A stretch of 64,000 nt of DNA, taken from the NCBI GenBank assembly GCA_903857495.1, contig CAIOFF010000011.1, positions 1 through 64,000 on the forward strand, given 5' to 3'. The notes below the pieces were generated by a model. It saw nothing but the letters and a program-made list of their open reading frames with translations, was not told the DNA's origin and did no database searches. Below, piece after piece: positions 10,047 to 18,465 of this stretch (its first letter is position 1; each line of letters begins with the position of its first letter). Made by a program: the position numbers and the translations under genes. Source of the stretch: an uncultured Holophagaceae bacterium (GTDB lineage Bacteria; Acidobacteriota; Holophagae; Holophagales; Holophagaceae).

Positions 10047-11630
10047 CTACGCGGCCATCCTGGCCACCTGGGTGGTGATCTCGTGGACCGATCGGGATAC
10101 GGCCGAGATGGCTTCGTGCACAGTGCGGGTTTCTTGCTCGATCAGGCTGATCTGGCGATGGATGTCGAAGGTGGCTTCTCCCGCCTGCTTGGAGAGGGTC
10201 TTCACTTCATTCGCCACAACGGCGAACCCCCTGCCAGCGGCGCCGGCACGAGAAGCCTCGATGGTGGCATTCAACGCCAGGAGGTTGGTCTGTTCTGCGA
10301 TGTCCCGGATCTGGCCCGTAATGTGTCCGATCTGACTGATCGCTTCGGTCAACAGGCCGACTGTGTCGATGGCGTCCTTCGCGTCCCTCTCCGCATCCGA
10401 AGCGAACTGGGTGGTTGTCTCGATCTGCTGGGAGACCCAGAGATTCCGGACTGAATCGGCACTCCGGGACCCCAGGACTGAGGTTACAAATCGGCTGATC
10501 ACCCGCGCCAGCGGTGTGACCTCTGCCAGAGGCCCCCCGATCCCGAAATTGACCACCCGCACGCCTCCAAGGTCAATGCCGACGCTGTAGCCTTCCCGCA
10601 TTCCCTCCGAGGTCGCGGCTTCCTCGGCGGTCACAGCCCGTTCGTCTATTTTCCCGGCCATGATGCTGGCGGCCACAGCGTGGATGTTGCCGATCCGGTC
10701 TCGGGCGCTGGACGCCACGATGACGCCACGCTCTCCCATGAAGGAACAAACGTAACCAAGTCGTCCGGCAACCATGTCGCACAGCTCCTGACCGAAGGTG
10801 GGATCGAAGGCGGGCGCGGTTGCCGCCCCGTTCTCAAGGGTTTCTGCAGTCGCCATGGTCGCTGCGATCTGGGCAATGGAAGACTTCAGGAAGCCGACCG
10901 ACTTTGACACGGCGGAAAAGGAGCCGATGACCCCCTTGGCGGCCAACTGTACCTGTCCGACCTGCCTCGTGATCTCCTCTGTGCTGGTGGCCGATCTGTT
11001 TGACAGACTCTTGACTTCAGTCGCAACGACCGCAAAACCTTGGCCGGCATCACCGACCCTCGCGGCCTCGATCCTGGCGTACAGGGCCAGCATATTGGTC
11101 ATCCGCGCAACACTCCGAATCTGCTCGATGAACAAGCTGATGAGGCTGGTCGCAGCCATCAGGGCATTGACAGCCGCCTCGCCGCCCTCTGCACCGGAAA
11201 AGGCAGTGGTGACTGCCTGGTCGGCCCGATCCACCTGCGCTGCGACATGGGCCAGCCGAGCCTTGTCGGCGAACTGAACACGCATCACCAGAATGACGAA
11301 CTGGCTCATGACGTGAGCCAGTGGTTCAACCTTGTCCAACGCGCCGGCTATGGCAAAGCTCGCGAGCCGGACACCGTCAAGGTCAATGGCGATATTGAGG
11401 CCTTCCCTGACGCCATTTGAGCGGGCGGCCTCCTCAGCCGTGACAGCCTTTTGGCTCATCTCACCGGCCATGATACGGGCGGCTATGGCGTGGACCTTCC
11501 CGATTCTTTCCCGCGCACTGGACGCGACAATGACGCCGCCAATCCCCATGAAACTGCAGACAAAACCAAGCTCTCTGGCGATCGAATCACATAGCTGTTG
11601 GCCAAAACGAGAGTCAAACGTGTGTTCCAT
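10047..11630 (-). CDS. Soluble tandem chemoreceptor: two diacid-recognition-like plus MCP signalling units
   Basis: 527 residues without membrane segments. The protein is an internal duplication. Residues 5-117 and 276-390 are homologous sensor domains (FGQ-LCD, [13 protein letters not shown], [13 protein letters not shown]) resembling the putative sugar-diacid recognition domain of CdaR-type proteins. Each is followed by a methyl-accepting-chemotaxis-type signalling helix (118-262 and 391-527). The second hairpin tip is canonical ([27 protein letters not shown]). The first is altered ([27 protein letters not shown]): the Asn that in Tsr makes trimer contacts is Tyr. The gene begins 8 bp after the exported Cache protein gene, so the two probably work together. 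Family assignment of the sensor domains is from motif shape only. Confidence 0.8.
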   Translation of the reverse strand: MEHTFDSRFGQQLCDSIARELGFVCSFMGIGGVIVASSARERIGKVHAIAARIMAGEMSQKAVTAEEAARSNGVREGLNIAIDLDGVRLASFAIAGALDKVEPLAHVMSQFVILVMRVQFADKARLAHVAAQVDRADQAVTTAFSGAEGGEAAVNALMAATSLISLFIEQIRSVARMTNMLALYARIEAARVGDAGQGFAVVATEVKSLSNRSATSTEEITRQVGQVQLAAKGVIGSFSAVSKSVGFLKSSIAQIAATMATAETLENGAATAPAFDPTFGQELCDMVAGRLGYVCSFMGERGVIVASSARDRIGNIHAVAASIMAGKIDERAVTAEEAATSEGMREGYSVGIDLGGVRVVNFGIGGPLAEVTPLARVISRFVTSVLGSRSADSVRNLWVSQQIETTTQFASDAERDAKDAIDTVGLLTEAISQIGHITGQIRDIAEQTNLLALNATIEASRAGAAGRGFAVVANEVKTLSKQAGEATFDIHRQISLIEQETRTVHEAISAVSRSVHEITTQVARMAA

Positions 11631-11638
11631 ATCTCTCC

Positions 11639-12088
11639 CTACTTGTAGATCCCGCAGCCGACGATCTTGCCGTCCAGGGGCTCGACGTAGCTGGTCTTCT
11701 GCATGACCTTGCCGGTCTTGGGGTTGGGATACTTGTAGTCCACCCAGCCGCCCTTGCCGAGGCCGGTCTGGACGATCTCCTGGATGAAGAACTTGCCGTC
11801 TGGGTCCTTGGTGTTGATCCGGTTCACGCCCACCAGGCTGCCCTGGAAGCCGATGGCGATGCAGGTGCCCTTGTCGTCGTAGACGAAGACATAGAGGTCG
11901 TCGCCGCTCTGAACGTGATACTTGCCCTGGCCGTTGTTGACCTCCTTCAGGAGGGCCGGCAGGCCGTTTGCCTTGCCGAAGGCGACGGCATCCTTCACCA
12001 GGGCCTTGGCCGCAGCCGCGTGGTCCTGAGCAGACAGACCCGTTGTCAGGCAGAGCAGGGCCGGGACGAGGAGCGTGCGCATGTTCAT
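11639..12088 (-). CDS. Exported single-Cache-domain protein
   Basis: 149 residues: a signal peptide ([21 protein letters not shown]) and then a small domain with the pattern of a stand-alone single Cache sensor (about 25-149; [42 protein letters not shown]). Such proteins bind small ligands in the periplasm. The ATG at 12088 follows AGGAGG by 4 nt; a second ATG two codons on is 10 nt from the same ribosome site and could also be used. It is the first gene of a two-gene unit with the soluble tandem chemoreceptor, which suggests a ligand-sensing role, but how a periplasmic protein would signal to a cytoplasmic receptor is unclear. Confidence 0.82.
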   Translation of the reverse strand: MNMRTLLVPALLCLTTGLSAQDHAAAAKALVKDAVAFGKANGLPALLKEVNNGQGKYHVQSGDDLYVFVYDDKGTCIAIGFQGSLVGVNRINTKDPDGKFFIQEIVQTGLGKGGWVDYKYPNPKTGKVMQKTSYVEPLDGKIVGCGIYK

Positions 12089-12201
12089 GGGACCTCCTGG
12101 GATGGTGGTCCTACTTCATCGACGACGAGAGGAGGGTTGCTTAGTTCCAGTGGCCAGCACCCCAGCTCCAAACCGGCTTGCCGTTATCCTCGTCCATCCC
12201 T

Positions 12202-12215
12202 TTGATCCCCGTCAA
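12202..12215. promoter_or_regulatory. FNR/Dnr-type half-palindromic box
   Basis: TTGATCCCCGTCAA matches the CRP/FNR-family pattern TTGAT-N4-ATCAA at 9 of 10 fixed positions. It lies 114 bp upstream of the Cache-domain gene and 12 bp beyond the stop codon of the convergently placed end of the phosphoesterase gene at 12227. It could put the Cache/chemoreceptor pair under oxygen or nitrogen-oxide control. The remaining intergenic sequence 12089-12226 shows no other clear signal. Confidence 0.4.
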
Positions 12216-12226
12216 AATCACTTGTG

Positions 12227-13927
12227 TTAGGGGATTGTGTAGCTGAACGCCACGCTGCCGCTGACCTTGCCGGGGCTCTCGTCTGCGGGCAGCCAGGTGC
12301 GGACGTAGTCCACCTTCACGCCGCTGGGGCCCACGCTGACCCGGGTGTAGCCGGTATTGGGGAGCTTGTCCCCGCTGAGGTAGGCATCCGAGTTGAAGAG
12401 CGAGTAGTTGGGATCCGCGGGCTCCGAGAGGGTCTGGTAGGTGACGCCGTCCTGCTGCTGGCGCACCCAGATGTGGTCGTGGCCCTGGAAGAAGATGGTC
12501 ACCTTGTTGGCGGCCATGAGCTGGTGGATGGGGGAGGGCCAGGTGGGCCGGTTGGCGGTGAAGCCCCAGCTGCCGTTGGCGTTGCCGCCGCCCCACTCGT
12601 AGAGGCCCGCCACCTCGATGCCGCCGCGCTGGGTGCCCAGCACGTGGTGGGCGAAGACGAACTTGTACTTGGCGCGGCTCTGCTCCAGGGTGGTCTTGAG
12701 CCACTGATACTGGATGTCCCCGTGGGTGATGTCCCAGAGGTTGCTGCGCTTGGCGCCGCCGCCGAAGGGGTCGTCCACGCAGACCGGCGAGCCCCAGTAG
12801 GGGTCGATCACCACAAACAGCGCGTCACCCCAGGTCCAGGCGAAGGTGTTGCGCAGCAGGCCGATGTTGGGTACCACCTCGGGATTGCCGGTGTAGAAGC
12901 CATCGGGCGCCGGCTGCGAGTAGTGGCGGTTCCGGGCGTTCTGGGCCCACACCGCAACGTTGTTGGGGGTGCCGTCCAGCAGGTAGCGCGCCGCCTGCTC
13001 GTGGTTGCCGTTCACCAGGAACACCGGGGCTGAGCGGCCGATGATCCCGAGGTAGGGCCGCTGGAGGGTGTAGCGCTCTGTCACCAGGGCGGGGCCGATG
13101 GTGGCGGGATCCAGGGTGTCCACACTGAAGTCGTCGCCCAGGAGGAGGTAGAAGTCTGGCCGGTCCGCGGCGGCGGTCTGGAGGGTGCGCTGGTAGAGGG
13201 CCGCATCGAACTGGGTCTTGAGTCGCTCCGGGTGGCTGTCGCCCTGGAGGCAGAAGGTGAAGGCGCTCCCCGCGGGGCGGGCCGTGTGGAAGCTGCACGC
13301 CTCGCCTGCGGAGGCGCTGCCGGTGCTGGCCTGGTAGTAGAGGCGGTAGGTGTATTGGGTGTCCGGGCTGAGGCCGTCCAGGCTGAGCTCCAGGGGCGTG
13401 GCGGCCACCAGGGTCGCGGCGGGGCTCTGCCGAGTGGAGGTCCCGGAGGCGGTGCCATAGACCAGGAAGACCGTGCCGCTCTGGCTCGGCGAGAAGACGT
13501 TGACCTTGATGGAGGTGTCGGTGGGGCTGCCCAGCACCACGTTGCCCGTGAAGGCTGTGCCGGGGGCGCCCGCCCCCACCGTGAGGGTGCGGCTGGCCGT
13601 GGTGGCCCCGGCGGCGTTGGCGGCCTGCAGGGTCACGGTGAAGGTGCCGGCGGCCAGGTAGGCGTGGGTGGGGCTCTGCAGGGTGCTGGTGGCGCCGTCA
13701 CCGAAGGTCCAGGTCCAGGCCGTGGGGCCGCCGGTGCTGGTGTCGGTGAAGGCCAGGGACTGCCCCACCACGGGGCTGCCCGGAGGCGCGGAAAAGGCCG
13801 CTACCGGGGCGATGGCCGTGGCGGTGGGCGGCGCGGAGCTGCCGGAGGACTGGCAGGCCAGGATGACCAGGGTGCCCGCGAGCAGCGCCGGCAGCAGCAG
13901 GGGGTGGAGGTCGCGGGCTGCTTTCAT
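12227..13927 (-). CDS. PKD-domain lipoprotein metallophosphoesterase
   Basis: 566 residues, starting at an ATG that overlaps the stop of the upstream gene by 4 bp (ATGA); an open frame further upstream is only a shadow of that gene. The lipobox is LVILAC. One PKD repeat (about 35-115) is followed by a fibronectin-like segment (about 120-215) similar to the N-domain of purple acid phosphatases, then a calcineurin-like phosphoesterase domain. Metal-binding motifs in order are GDSH, GDD, GNHE, AHH and GHDH. It is a paralogue of the next gene upstream (same PDGFYTG/PDGFYSG, WTWGDALFVV, EWGG and YVRTWLPA blocks) but adds the PKD repeat. Probably anchored in a membrane facing the periplasm or outside; substrate unknown. 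Confidence 0.87.
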   Translation of the reverse strand: MKAARDLHPLLLPALLAGTLVILACQSSGSSAPPTATAIAPVAAFSAPPGSPVVGQSLAFTDTSTGGPTAWTWTFGDGATSTLQSPTHAYLAAGTFTVTLQAANAAGATTASRTLTVGAGAPGTAFTGNVVLGSPTDTSIKVNVFSPSQSGTVFLVYGTASGTSTRQSPAATLVAATPLELSLDGLSPDTQYTYRLYYQASTGSASAGEACSFHTARPAGSAFTFCLQGDSHPERLKTQFDAALYQRTLQTAAADRPDFYLLLGDDFSVDTLDPATIGPALVTERYTLQRPYLGIIGRSAPVFLVNGNHEQAARYLLDGTPNNVAVWAQNARNRHYSQPAPDGFYTGNPEVVPNIGLLRNTFAWTWGDALFVVIDPYWGSPVCVDDPFGGGAKRSNLWDITHGDIQYQWLKTTLEQSRAKYKFVFAHHVLGTQRGGIEVAGLYEWGGGNANGSWGFTANRPTWPSPIHQLMAANKVTIFFQGHDHIWVRQQQDGVTYQTLSEPADPNYSLFNSDAYLSGDKLPNTGYTRVSVGPSGVKVDYVRTWLPADESPGKVSGSVAFSYTIP

Positions 13928-15483
13928 CGGGCCCGGGTCTTGAGGGGCGCCGCCACGGTCCAGGTATCGTCCACGGAGCCGTTCTTCAGCGTGACGGTCT
14001 CGGCGGCGGGCAGCCAGGTGCGGACGTATTGGGCCGTCACCTTGTCCGGCGCCACGGTCACCCGCAGGTGGCCGCTGCTGCTGAGGATGGTGCCTGCCAT
14101 GTAGTGGTAGGCGGCAGCCAGGGTGGCGCCGCTCTGGCTGTTGACGGCGCTGGGCTGGGGCACCTCCTGGTAGACGATGCCGTCCAGGTCCTGCTTGGCG
14201 TAGAGGTGGTCGTGGCCGTGAAAGACGGCAGTGACGCCCGTGCGCACCAGGAGGGTGTGGATGGGCTCGCTCCAGGTGGGGCGCCTGGTGGCGTAGCCCG
14301 CGGTGCCGTCGGCGTTCTTCCCGCCCCACTCGTAGAAGGGCGCCGCCTCGATGCCGCCGCGCATCTGGCCGTCGAGGCCGCCCACCAGGTTGTGGATGAA
14401 GATGAACTTGTACTTCGCGGGGCTGCCCGTGAGCGTCTGCTTCAGCCAGGCGTACTGGCGGTCCCCCAGGGTGAGGTTCCAGCCGTCGGAGCCTGGCTGC
14501 TTCGCGGTGTTCCAGAAGGGATCCAGCACCACGAAGAGGGCGTCGCCCCAGGTCCAGGCGTACCAGGAGGCCCGCTTGCCCACAAAGGGTTCGTCCACGC
14601 CGTCCCCGCTGTAGAAGCCGTCGGGCACCGGGTTCACGAAGGTGCGCTGGCGGGCTTGGGTGGTCCAGACGGCCAGGTTGCTGGCGGTGCCGTTCAGGAA
14701 CCAACCGGACTCGCCCTCATGGTTGCCGTTCACCAGGAAGACGGGCGATCCCGCGCTCATGGCGCCGAAGTTGCCCCGCTCGTAGGTGTAGCGCGCGGCC
14801 ACTGTCGCGTAGTCCGGCGCGGACTGGACCACGGCGCTGAGGGGCCCCGTGTGCTTCTCGCACATGAAGGTGTCGCCCAGGTCCACATGGAAGTCCGCCC
14901 CGGCGGCGGCGACGTTACCCAGGGACCGGAGGTAGATGTCCTGGCTGGAGTTCTCGTCCATGTGGCTGTCGGCCTGGACCGTGAAGGTGAAGGTGCTGCC
15001 GGCGGGCCGGGCCGTGTGGAAGGCGAACTCTGCCGTGGGCCCGTAGGAGCCCCCGGCGGGCTGGTAGTAGAGCCGGTAGTAGTACTGGGTGTTGGCGGCG
15101 AGCCCGGTGAGGGCCAGCTCCACCGGCGCTCCAGCTGCAAGCGCCACTGGGGCTGACTGGAGCGGGTAGGTGCCCTTCACCGTGCCGCAGGCCAGGTAGA
15201 CCGTCCCGCTCTGGACGGCCGAGAGCACGTTGGCCTTGATGGAGGTGGCCGTGGGGCTGCCGAGGAGGATGCTGCCCGCAAAGACCCCGGGCGTGCCGGT
15301 GCCGCCGGTTCCCCCGGTGCCACCGGTGGAAGGTGGGGGAGAGCCTCCAGAGGAGCCGCAGGCGGCCAGCAGGACCAGCAAGGTGGCCAGCAGGACGGAG
15401 GCCCCCAGGCCTAGGCCTTGGCGCCCTCGCGGGGGGCAGCCAAGGTCTGCGTGGGCGTGGGCGTCTGGGGGCTCAGGTCTCAC
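13924..15483 (-). CDS. Lipoprotein metallophosphoesterase
   Basis: 519 residues from a GTG start; no in-frame ATG precedes the signal sequence, so the start is the least certain part. The lipobox is LVLLAAC, followed by a Gly/Pro/Ser/Thr-rich linker. A fibronectin-like segment (about 70-165) precedes a calcineurin-like phosphoesterase domain with ADSH, LGDT, GNHE, FIHN and GHDH. The block ...FIHN replaces the HH seen in its paralogue downstream, so one metal ligand may differ. It is first in a two-gene overlapping operon with that paralogue. Family members hydrolyse phosphomonoesters or diesters; the substrate here cannot be told. Confidence 0.84.
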   Translation of the reverse strand: MRPEPPDAHAHADLGCPPRGRQGLGLGASVLLATLLVLLAACGSSGGSPPPSTGGTGGTGGTGTPGVFAGSILLGSPTATSIKANVLSAVQSGTVYLACGTVKGTYPLQSAPVALAAGAPVELALTGLAANTQYYYRLYYQPAGGSYGPTAEFAFHTARPAGSTFTFTVQADSHMDENSSQDIYLRSLGNVAAAGADFHVDLGDTFMCEKHTGPLSAVVQSAPDYATVAARYTYERGNFGAMSAGSPVFLVNGNHEGESGWFLNGTASNLAVWTTQARQRTFVNPVPDGFYSGDGVDEPFVGKRASWYAWTWGDALFVVLDPFWNTAKQPGSDGWNLTLGDRQYAWLKQTLTGSPAKYKFIFIHNLVGGLDGQMRGGIEAAPFYEWGGKNADGTAGYATRRPTWSEPIHTLLVRTGVTAVFHGHDHLYAKQDLDGIVYQEVPQPSAVNSQSGATLAAAYHYMAGTILSSSGHLRVTVAPDKVTAQYVRTWLPAAETVTLKNGSVDDTWTVAAPLKTRAR

Positions 15484-15628
15484 GGGTTCTCCGAGCGGGG
15501 AGCAGGCCTTGGGCCCGCCCCGATTTTACAGTCTAGACAGCGAACCGGGCCTCCCGGTTGAGTCCCCCGGACTGCAACCTGGGATGGCCGAACGGCGCCT
15601 CCTGACGGGGGAACACCCACGGAACGAA

Positions 15629-15663
15629 GAGCCCGGCCGGTCCCTGGGGGTCCGGCCGGGCTC
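15629..15663 (-). terminator. Hairpin terminator after the metalloprotease gene
   Basis: A perfect 12-bp stem, GAGCCCGGCCGG (15629-15640) with CCGGCCGGGCTC (15652-15663), loop of 11 nt. On the minus strand it is followed by TTCGTTCC, a weak T-rich tail. It lies 17 bp after the metalloprotease stop codon. Confidence 0.6.
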
Positions 15664-15680
15664 GGTCTGCGGGAGATGGC

Positions 15681-18314
15681 CTAGAGGCCGCTGCGGGTGA
15701 CCATCGCTTTGAGGGTCTCGTCGATGGAGGCGAGGCACTCGGCGAAGTGGGCGCGGGTCTCCTTGCTGTAGGCGGGCTTGGCGCTGGCGGCGCGCAGCTG
15801 GGTGGCCAGGCCCTTCAGGCCCTCGCGGGCCAGGGCCCGGGCGTCCTCCGGTGTGGCCGGGTTGGCCCGCAGGACGAGACCCACCAGGTTGCGGAGGTGC
15901 TCCTTCTGCAGGTTGCGCCGCAGCGTGGGGGCATCCTTGCCGGTCCGGGCTTCGCTCCAGATGGCGCCCTGGAGGGTCTCGAAGAGCTCCGCCAGACGGA
16001 AGGCGGCCTTGGGCTCCACCAGCTTGTCGGCGGCGTCCAGGATCCGGGTCGCCACGCCCACGTTCATCAGCTGGTTGAGCGTCTGCCGCTGGACCGAGAG
16101 CAGCCGGCTGCTCAGGGAGTAGTCCGGGTTCATGCCCCGCTCGAACTGGTTGACCGTCAGCTTGGCCATGAACTCGGGCCGGAAGCGGAAGGAGTCCGCG
16201 CTGAACAGGCCGGTCTCCAGCAGCTTCAGGGCCTCCCGCTGCCTTGCGGCGGGCACCGGCGTGAAGGGCGCGCGGGGGCTGCCCGCATGGTCGCGCAGGT
16301 GGACCACGCCGCCCACGTATTTGGCGGCGAGGTTGGAGGTCAGGGCCACCTGGCCCAGGGCGCCGTCGAAGTTCCGGCGCAGGATGGCGTAGCTCTCACC
16401 GTCCTTCAGCTGCTTGTCCTGGAGGCGGTCCCAGAGCTCGCGGCTGAGCTGCAGGCGCTTCTGGTAGTAGCCCAGGGGGTCGGCGCCGAGGTCGCGGCGG
16501 TTCACCTCGGGATCCATGCCGTCCATGCCCGGGAACCCGGCCTCCTCGTCCGTGCCGTAGGCCAGCAGGGGCTCCTTCTGGCTGCGGGCGGCGATGCGGG
16601 CCAGCTCGGCCTTCTCGCTGGCCGCCTCCAGGGGCTTGTAGGCGTATTCGATGGCCCAGTAGTCGTAGGGGCCCAAGGTGCTCATCACGTATTCACCCTG
16701 CGCCTGGCCCTTGGTGGCGATGTTGAGGGCGTTGTAGTCCATCACGGAGCCCGTGAGGCCGTTGGCGCGGGTGAAGCTGGCGTCCTGCAGCTGGGCCTCG
16801 GTGTAGATGGTCGAGGCCCGGAAGTTGTGGCGCAGGCCCAGGGTGTGGCCCACCTCGTGGGTGATCACATCCTTGAGCACGGCCATCACGTAGGCGTCGG
16901 CCTCGGGGCTGTCGGGGTCCAGATCCCCGCGGGCTTCCAGCAGGTCCATGGCGAAGGACAGCTCCTGGGCGGCCTCGGCCTCGTAGGCGCAGGCATGGGC
17001 GGCGTGGCGGCTCTGGAGCCGGGGCAGCTCTTCCACCACCTGGCGCCGGGGCTGCCGGGTCCAGATGTCCCCCACGCCGATGTCGGCGTCGAGGATCTCG
17101 CCCGTGCGCGGGTCCACATGGCTGGGTCCGATGGCGAAGCCGATGTCCGTGCCCACCAGCCAGCGCACCGAGGCGTGGCGCGTGTCCTGGGTGTCCCAGG
17201 CGGCGTCCTGGGGCTGCACCTCCACCCGCACCGCGTCCTTGAAGCCGAGGCGCTCGAAGGCCTTGTTCCACTCGAGGATGCCCGCGGTCACAGTCTTGCG
17301 GTACTTCTCCGGCATGTTGCGGTCGAGCCAGTAGGTGATGGGCTGGCGGGGCTCGCTGAGGGGCGCGGCGGGCTCCTTCTTCTCCAGGCGCCAGCGGTGC
17401 ACGAGCCGCACCTTGGGATCGGGGCTGAGGTCCTGGGTGAAGTCCCAGCGGGTGGTCACGAAGTGGCCCACGCGCTCGTCCGCCAGCCGGGGCCGCATGG
17501 GCTCCGGCAGGGTGGAGAGGGTGTAGTGGAAGCCCAGGAAGAGGCTGCGCACATCCTCGAGGGTGCTGGGCAGGGGTGTGAAGGGCGGGGGCGTGGCACC
17601 CGGCATGGAGGGCGGGGGCAGCATCAGCTTGGCCAGGGCGTAGTGGGCGCTGACGGTGAAGGCGGCCTGGTCGGCGGTGCTGCGCACGCTGACAAAGCTG
17701 CTGTTCGTCTTGTCCAGGCTGTAGGGCTGCCGGAAGGCCGCCTCGAGCTCGGTGGCGCCCATGGGAATGTCGTTGAAGAAGAGGGCGTTGGCCTCCACGA
17801 GGAAGGTCTTGCGCTCGGGGTGGGGCTGGCTCAGCACCGGGGCCGAGACCAGCAGGCTGTCCGAGAAGCCCTCGCGCACGGCGCGGGCGATGGGCGTACC
17901 CTCCTTGGCCGTGAAGTCCAGGTTCTTGGCGATCAGCTGCAGGTGGTTGCCGATGCGCTTGAACTGCACCACGTGGGTGTCACCCATCATGCCGCCGTAG
18001 ATGCCGCGCTCGCCGATGCCCTGGGTGGTGCTGACAGCGAAGAAGTAGGGCTGGTCCAGCTGGGCGGGACTCAGCTCGAGCCAGACCTTGTCGTCCTTCT
18101 GCCAGAGGGGAAAGAGGCCCGGGAGCTCCTTGGCCTCCTTGATGACCTCGGCAAAGGGCTTGAGGGAGTTCGGGGCCGGGGTCGCCGGGGCGGCTGCGGC
18201 AGCGGCAGGAGCCTTGGCGCCAGGCGCCGCGGCCTTGTCGGCGGGTGGGGTCTGGGCCACCAGACACAGGGGAAGGGCCGCCAGGGCGACGGGTCGCAGG
18301 GAACGCCAGGTCAT
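15681..18314 (-). CDS. Secreted zinc-dependent metalloprotease (DUF5117/DUF4953 type)
   Basis: 877 residues from the ATG at 18314, which has an ideal GGAGGT 6 nt upstream and begins a signal peptide (MTWRSLRPVALAALPLCLVAQ); an open extension further upstream lacks these. An Ala/Pro-rich stretch follows the signal. The zinc motif HEVGHTLGLRH is at residues 486-496, the metzincin pattern HExxHxxGxxH, and SVMDYN downstream fits the Met-turn. The overall layout (N-terminal region with RxxFLVEANALF, central catalytic domain, long helical C-terminus) matches large zinc-dependent metalloproteases common in Acidobacteriota and Bacteroidota. Expected in the periplasm or outside. It is divergent from the RegB-like kinase gene, with a RegA-like site between them. 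Confidence 0.88.
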   Translation of the reverse strand: MTWRSLRPVALAALPLCLVAQTPPADKAAAPGAKAPAAAAAAPATPAPNSLKPFAEVIKEAKELPGLFPLWQKDDKVWLELSPAQLDQPYFFAVSTTQGIGERGIYGGMMGDTHVVQFKRIGNHLQLIAKNLDFTAKEGTPIARAVREGFSDSLLVSAPVLSQPHPERKTFLVEANALFFNDIPMGATELEAAFRQPYSLDKTNSSFVSVRSTADQAAFTVSAHYALAKLMLPPPSMPGATPPPFTPLPSTLEDVRSLFLGFHYTLSTLPEPMRPRLADERVGHFVTTRWDFTQDLSPDPKVRLVHRWRLEKKEPAAPLSEPRQPITYWLDRNMPEKYRKTVTAGILEWNKAFERLGFKDAVRVEVQPQDAAWDTQDTRHASVRWLVGTDIGFAIGPSHVDPRTGEILDADIGVGDIWTRQPRRQVVEELPRLQSRHAAHACAYEAEAAQELSFAMDLLEARGDLDPDSPEADAYVMAVLKDVITHEVGHTLGLRHNFRASTIYTEAQLQDASFTRANGLTGSVMDYNALNIATKGQAQGEYVMSTLGPYDYWAIEYAYKPLEAASEKAELARIAARSQKEPLLAYGTDEEAGFPGMDGMDPEVNRRDLGADPLGYYQKRLQLSRELWDRLQDKQLKDGESYAILRRNFDGALGQVALTSNLAAKYVGGVVHLRDHAGSPRAPFTPVPAARQREALKLLETGLFSADSFRFRPEFMAKLTVNQFERGMNPDYSLSSRLLSVQRQTLNQLMNVGVATRILDAADKLVEPKAAFRLAELFETLQGAIWSEARTGKDAPTLRRNLQKEHLRNLVGLVLRANPATPEDARALAREGLKGLATQLRAASAKPAYSKETRAHFAECLASIDETLKAMVTRSGL

Positions 18315-18398
18315 AGGTCTACCTCCGGTTACAGGGAACGGACCCCAGTGATACGAGGCATGCTGCGCGGGGTTTATTGGCCGTCTGGAAGGCCGAGG

Positions 18399-18417
18399 CT
18401 GCGACATCCTGACGCAG
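18399..18417. promoter_or_regulatory. RegA/PrrA-like operator upstream of regB-like gene
   Basis: CTGCGACATCCTGACGCAG contains GCGAC-N5-GACGC, matching the RegA/PrrA pattern GCGNC-Nx-GNCGC. It sits inside a longer perfect hairpin (CCGAGGCTGCG at 18393-18403 with CGCAGCCTCGG at 18413-18423). The same 19-mer, changed only in the three central bases, occurs at 20276-20294. It lies 48 bp before the kinase start and 84 bp from the divergent protease start, so it may control either gene. Confidence 0.6.
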
Positions 18418-18465
18418 CCTCGGGGTTTCCGGGACGCCTGTCATTGATGGGACAATGGCCCCTCC

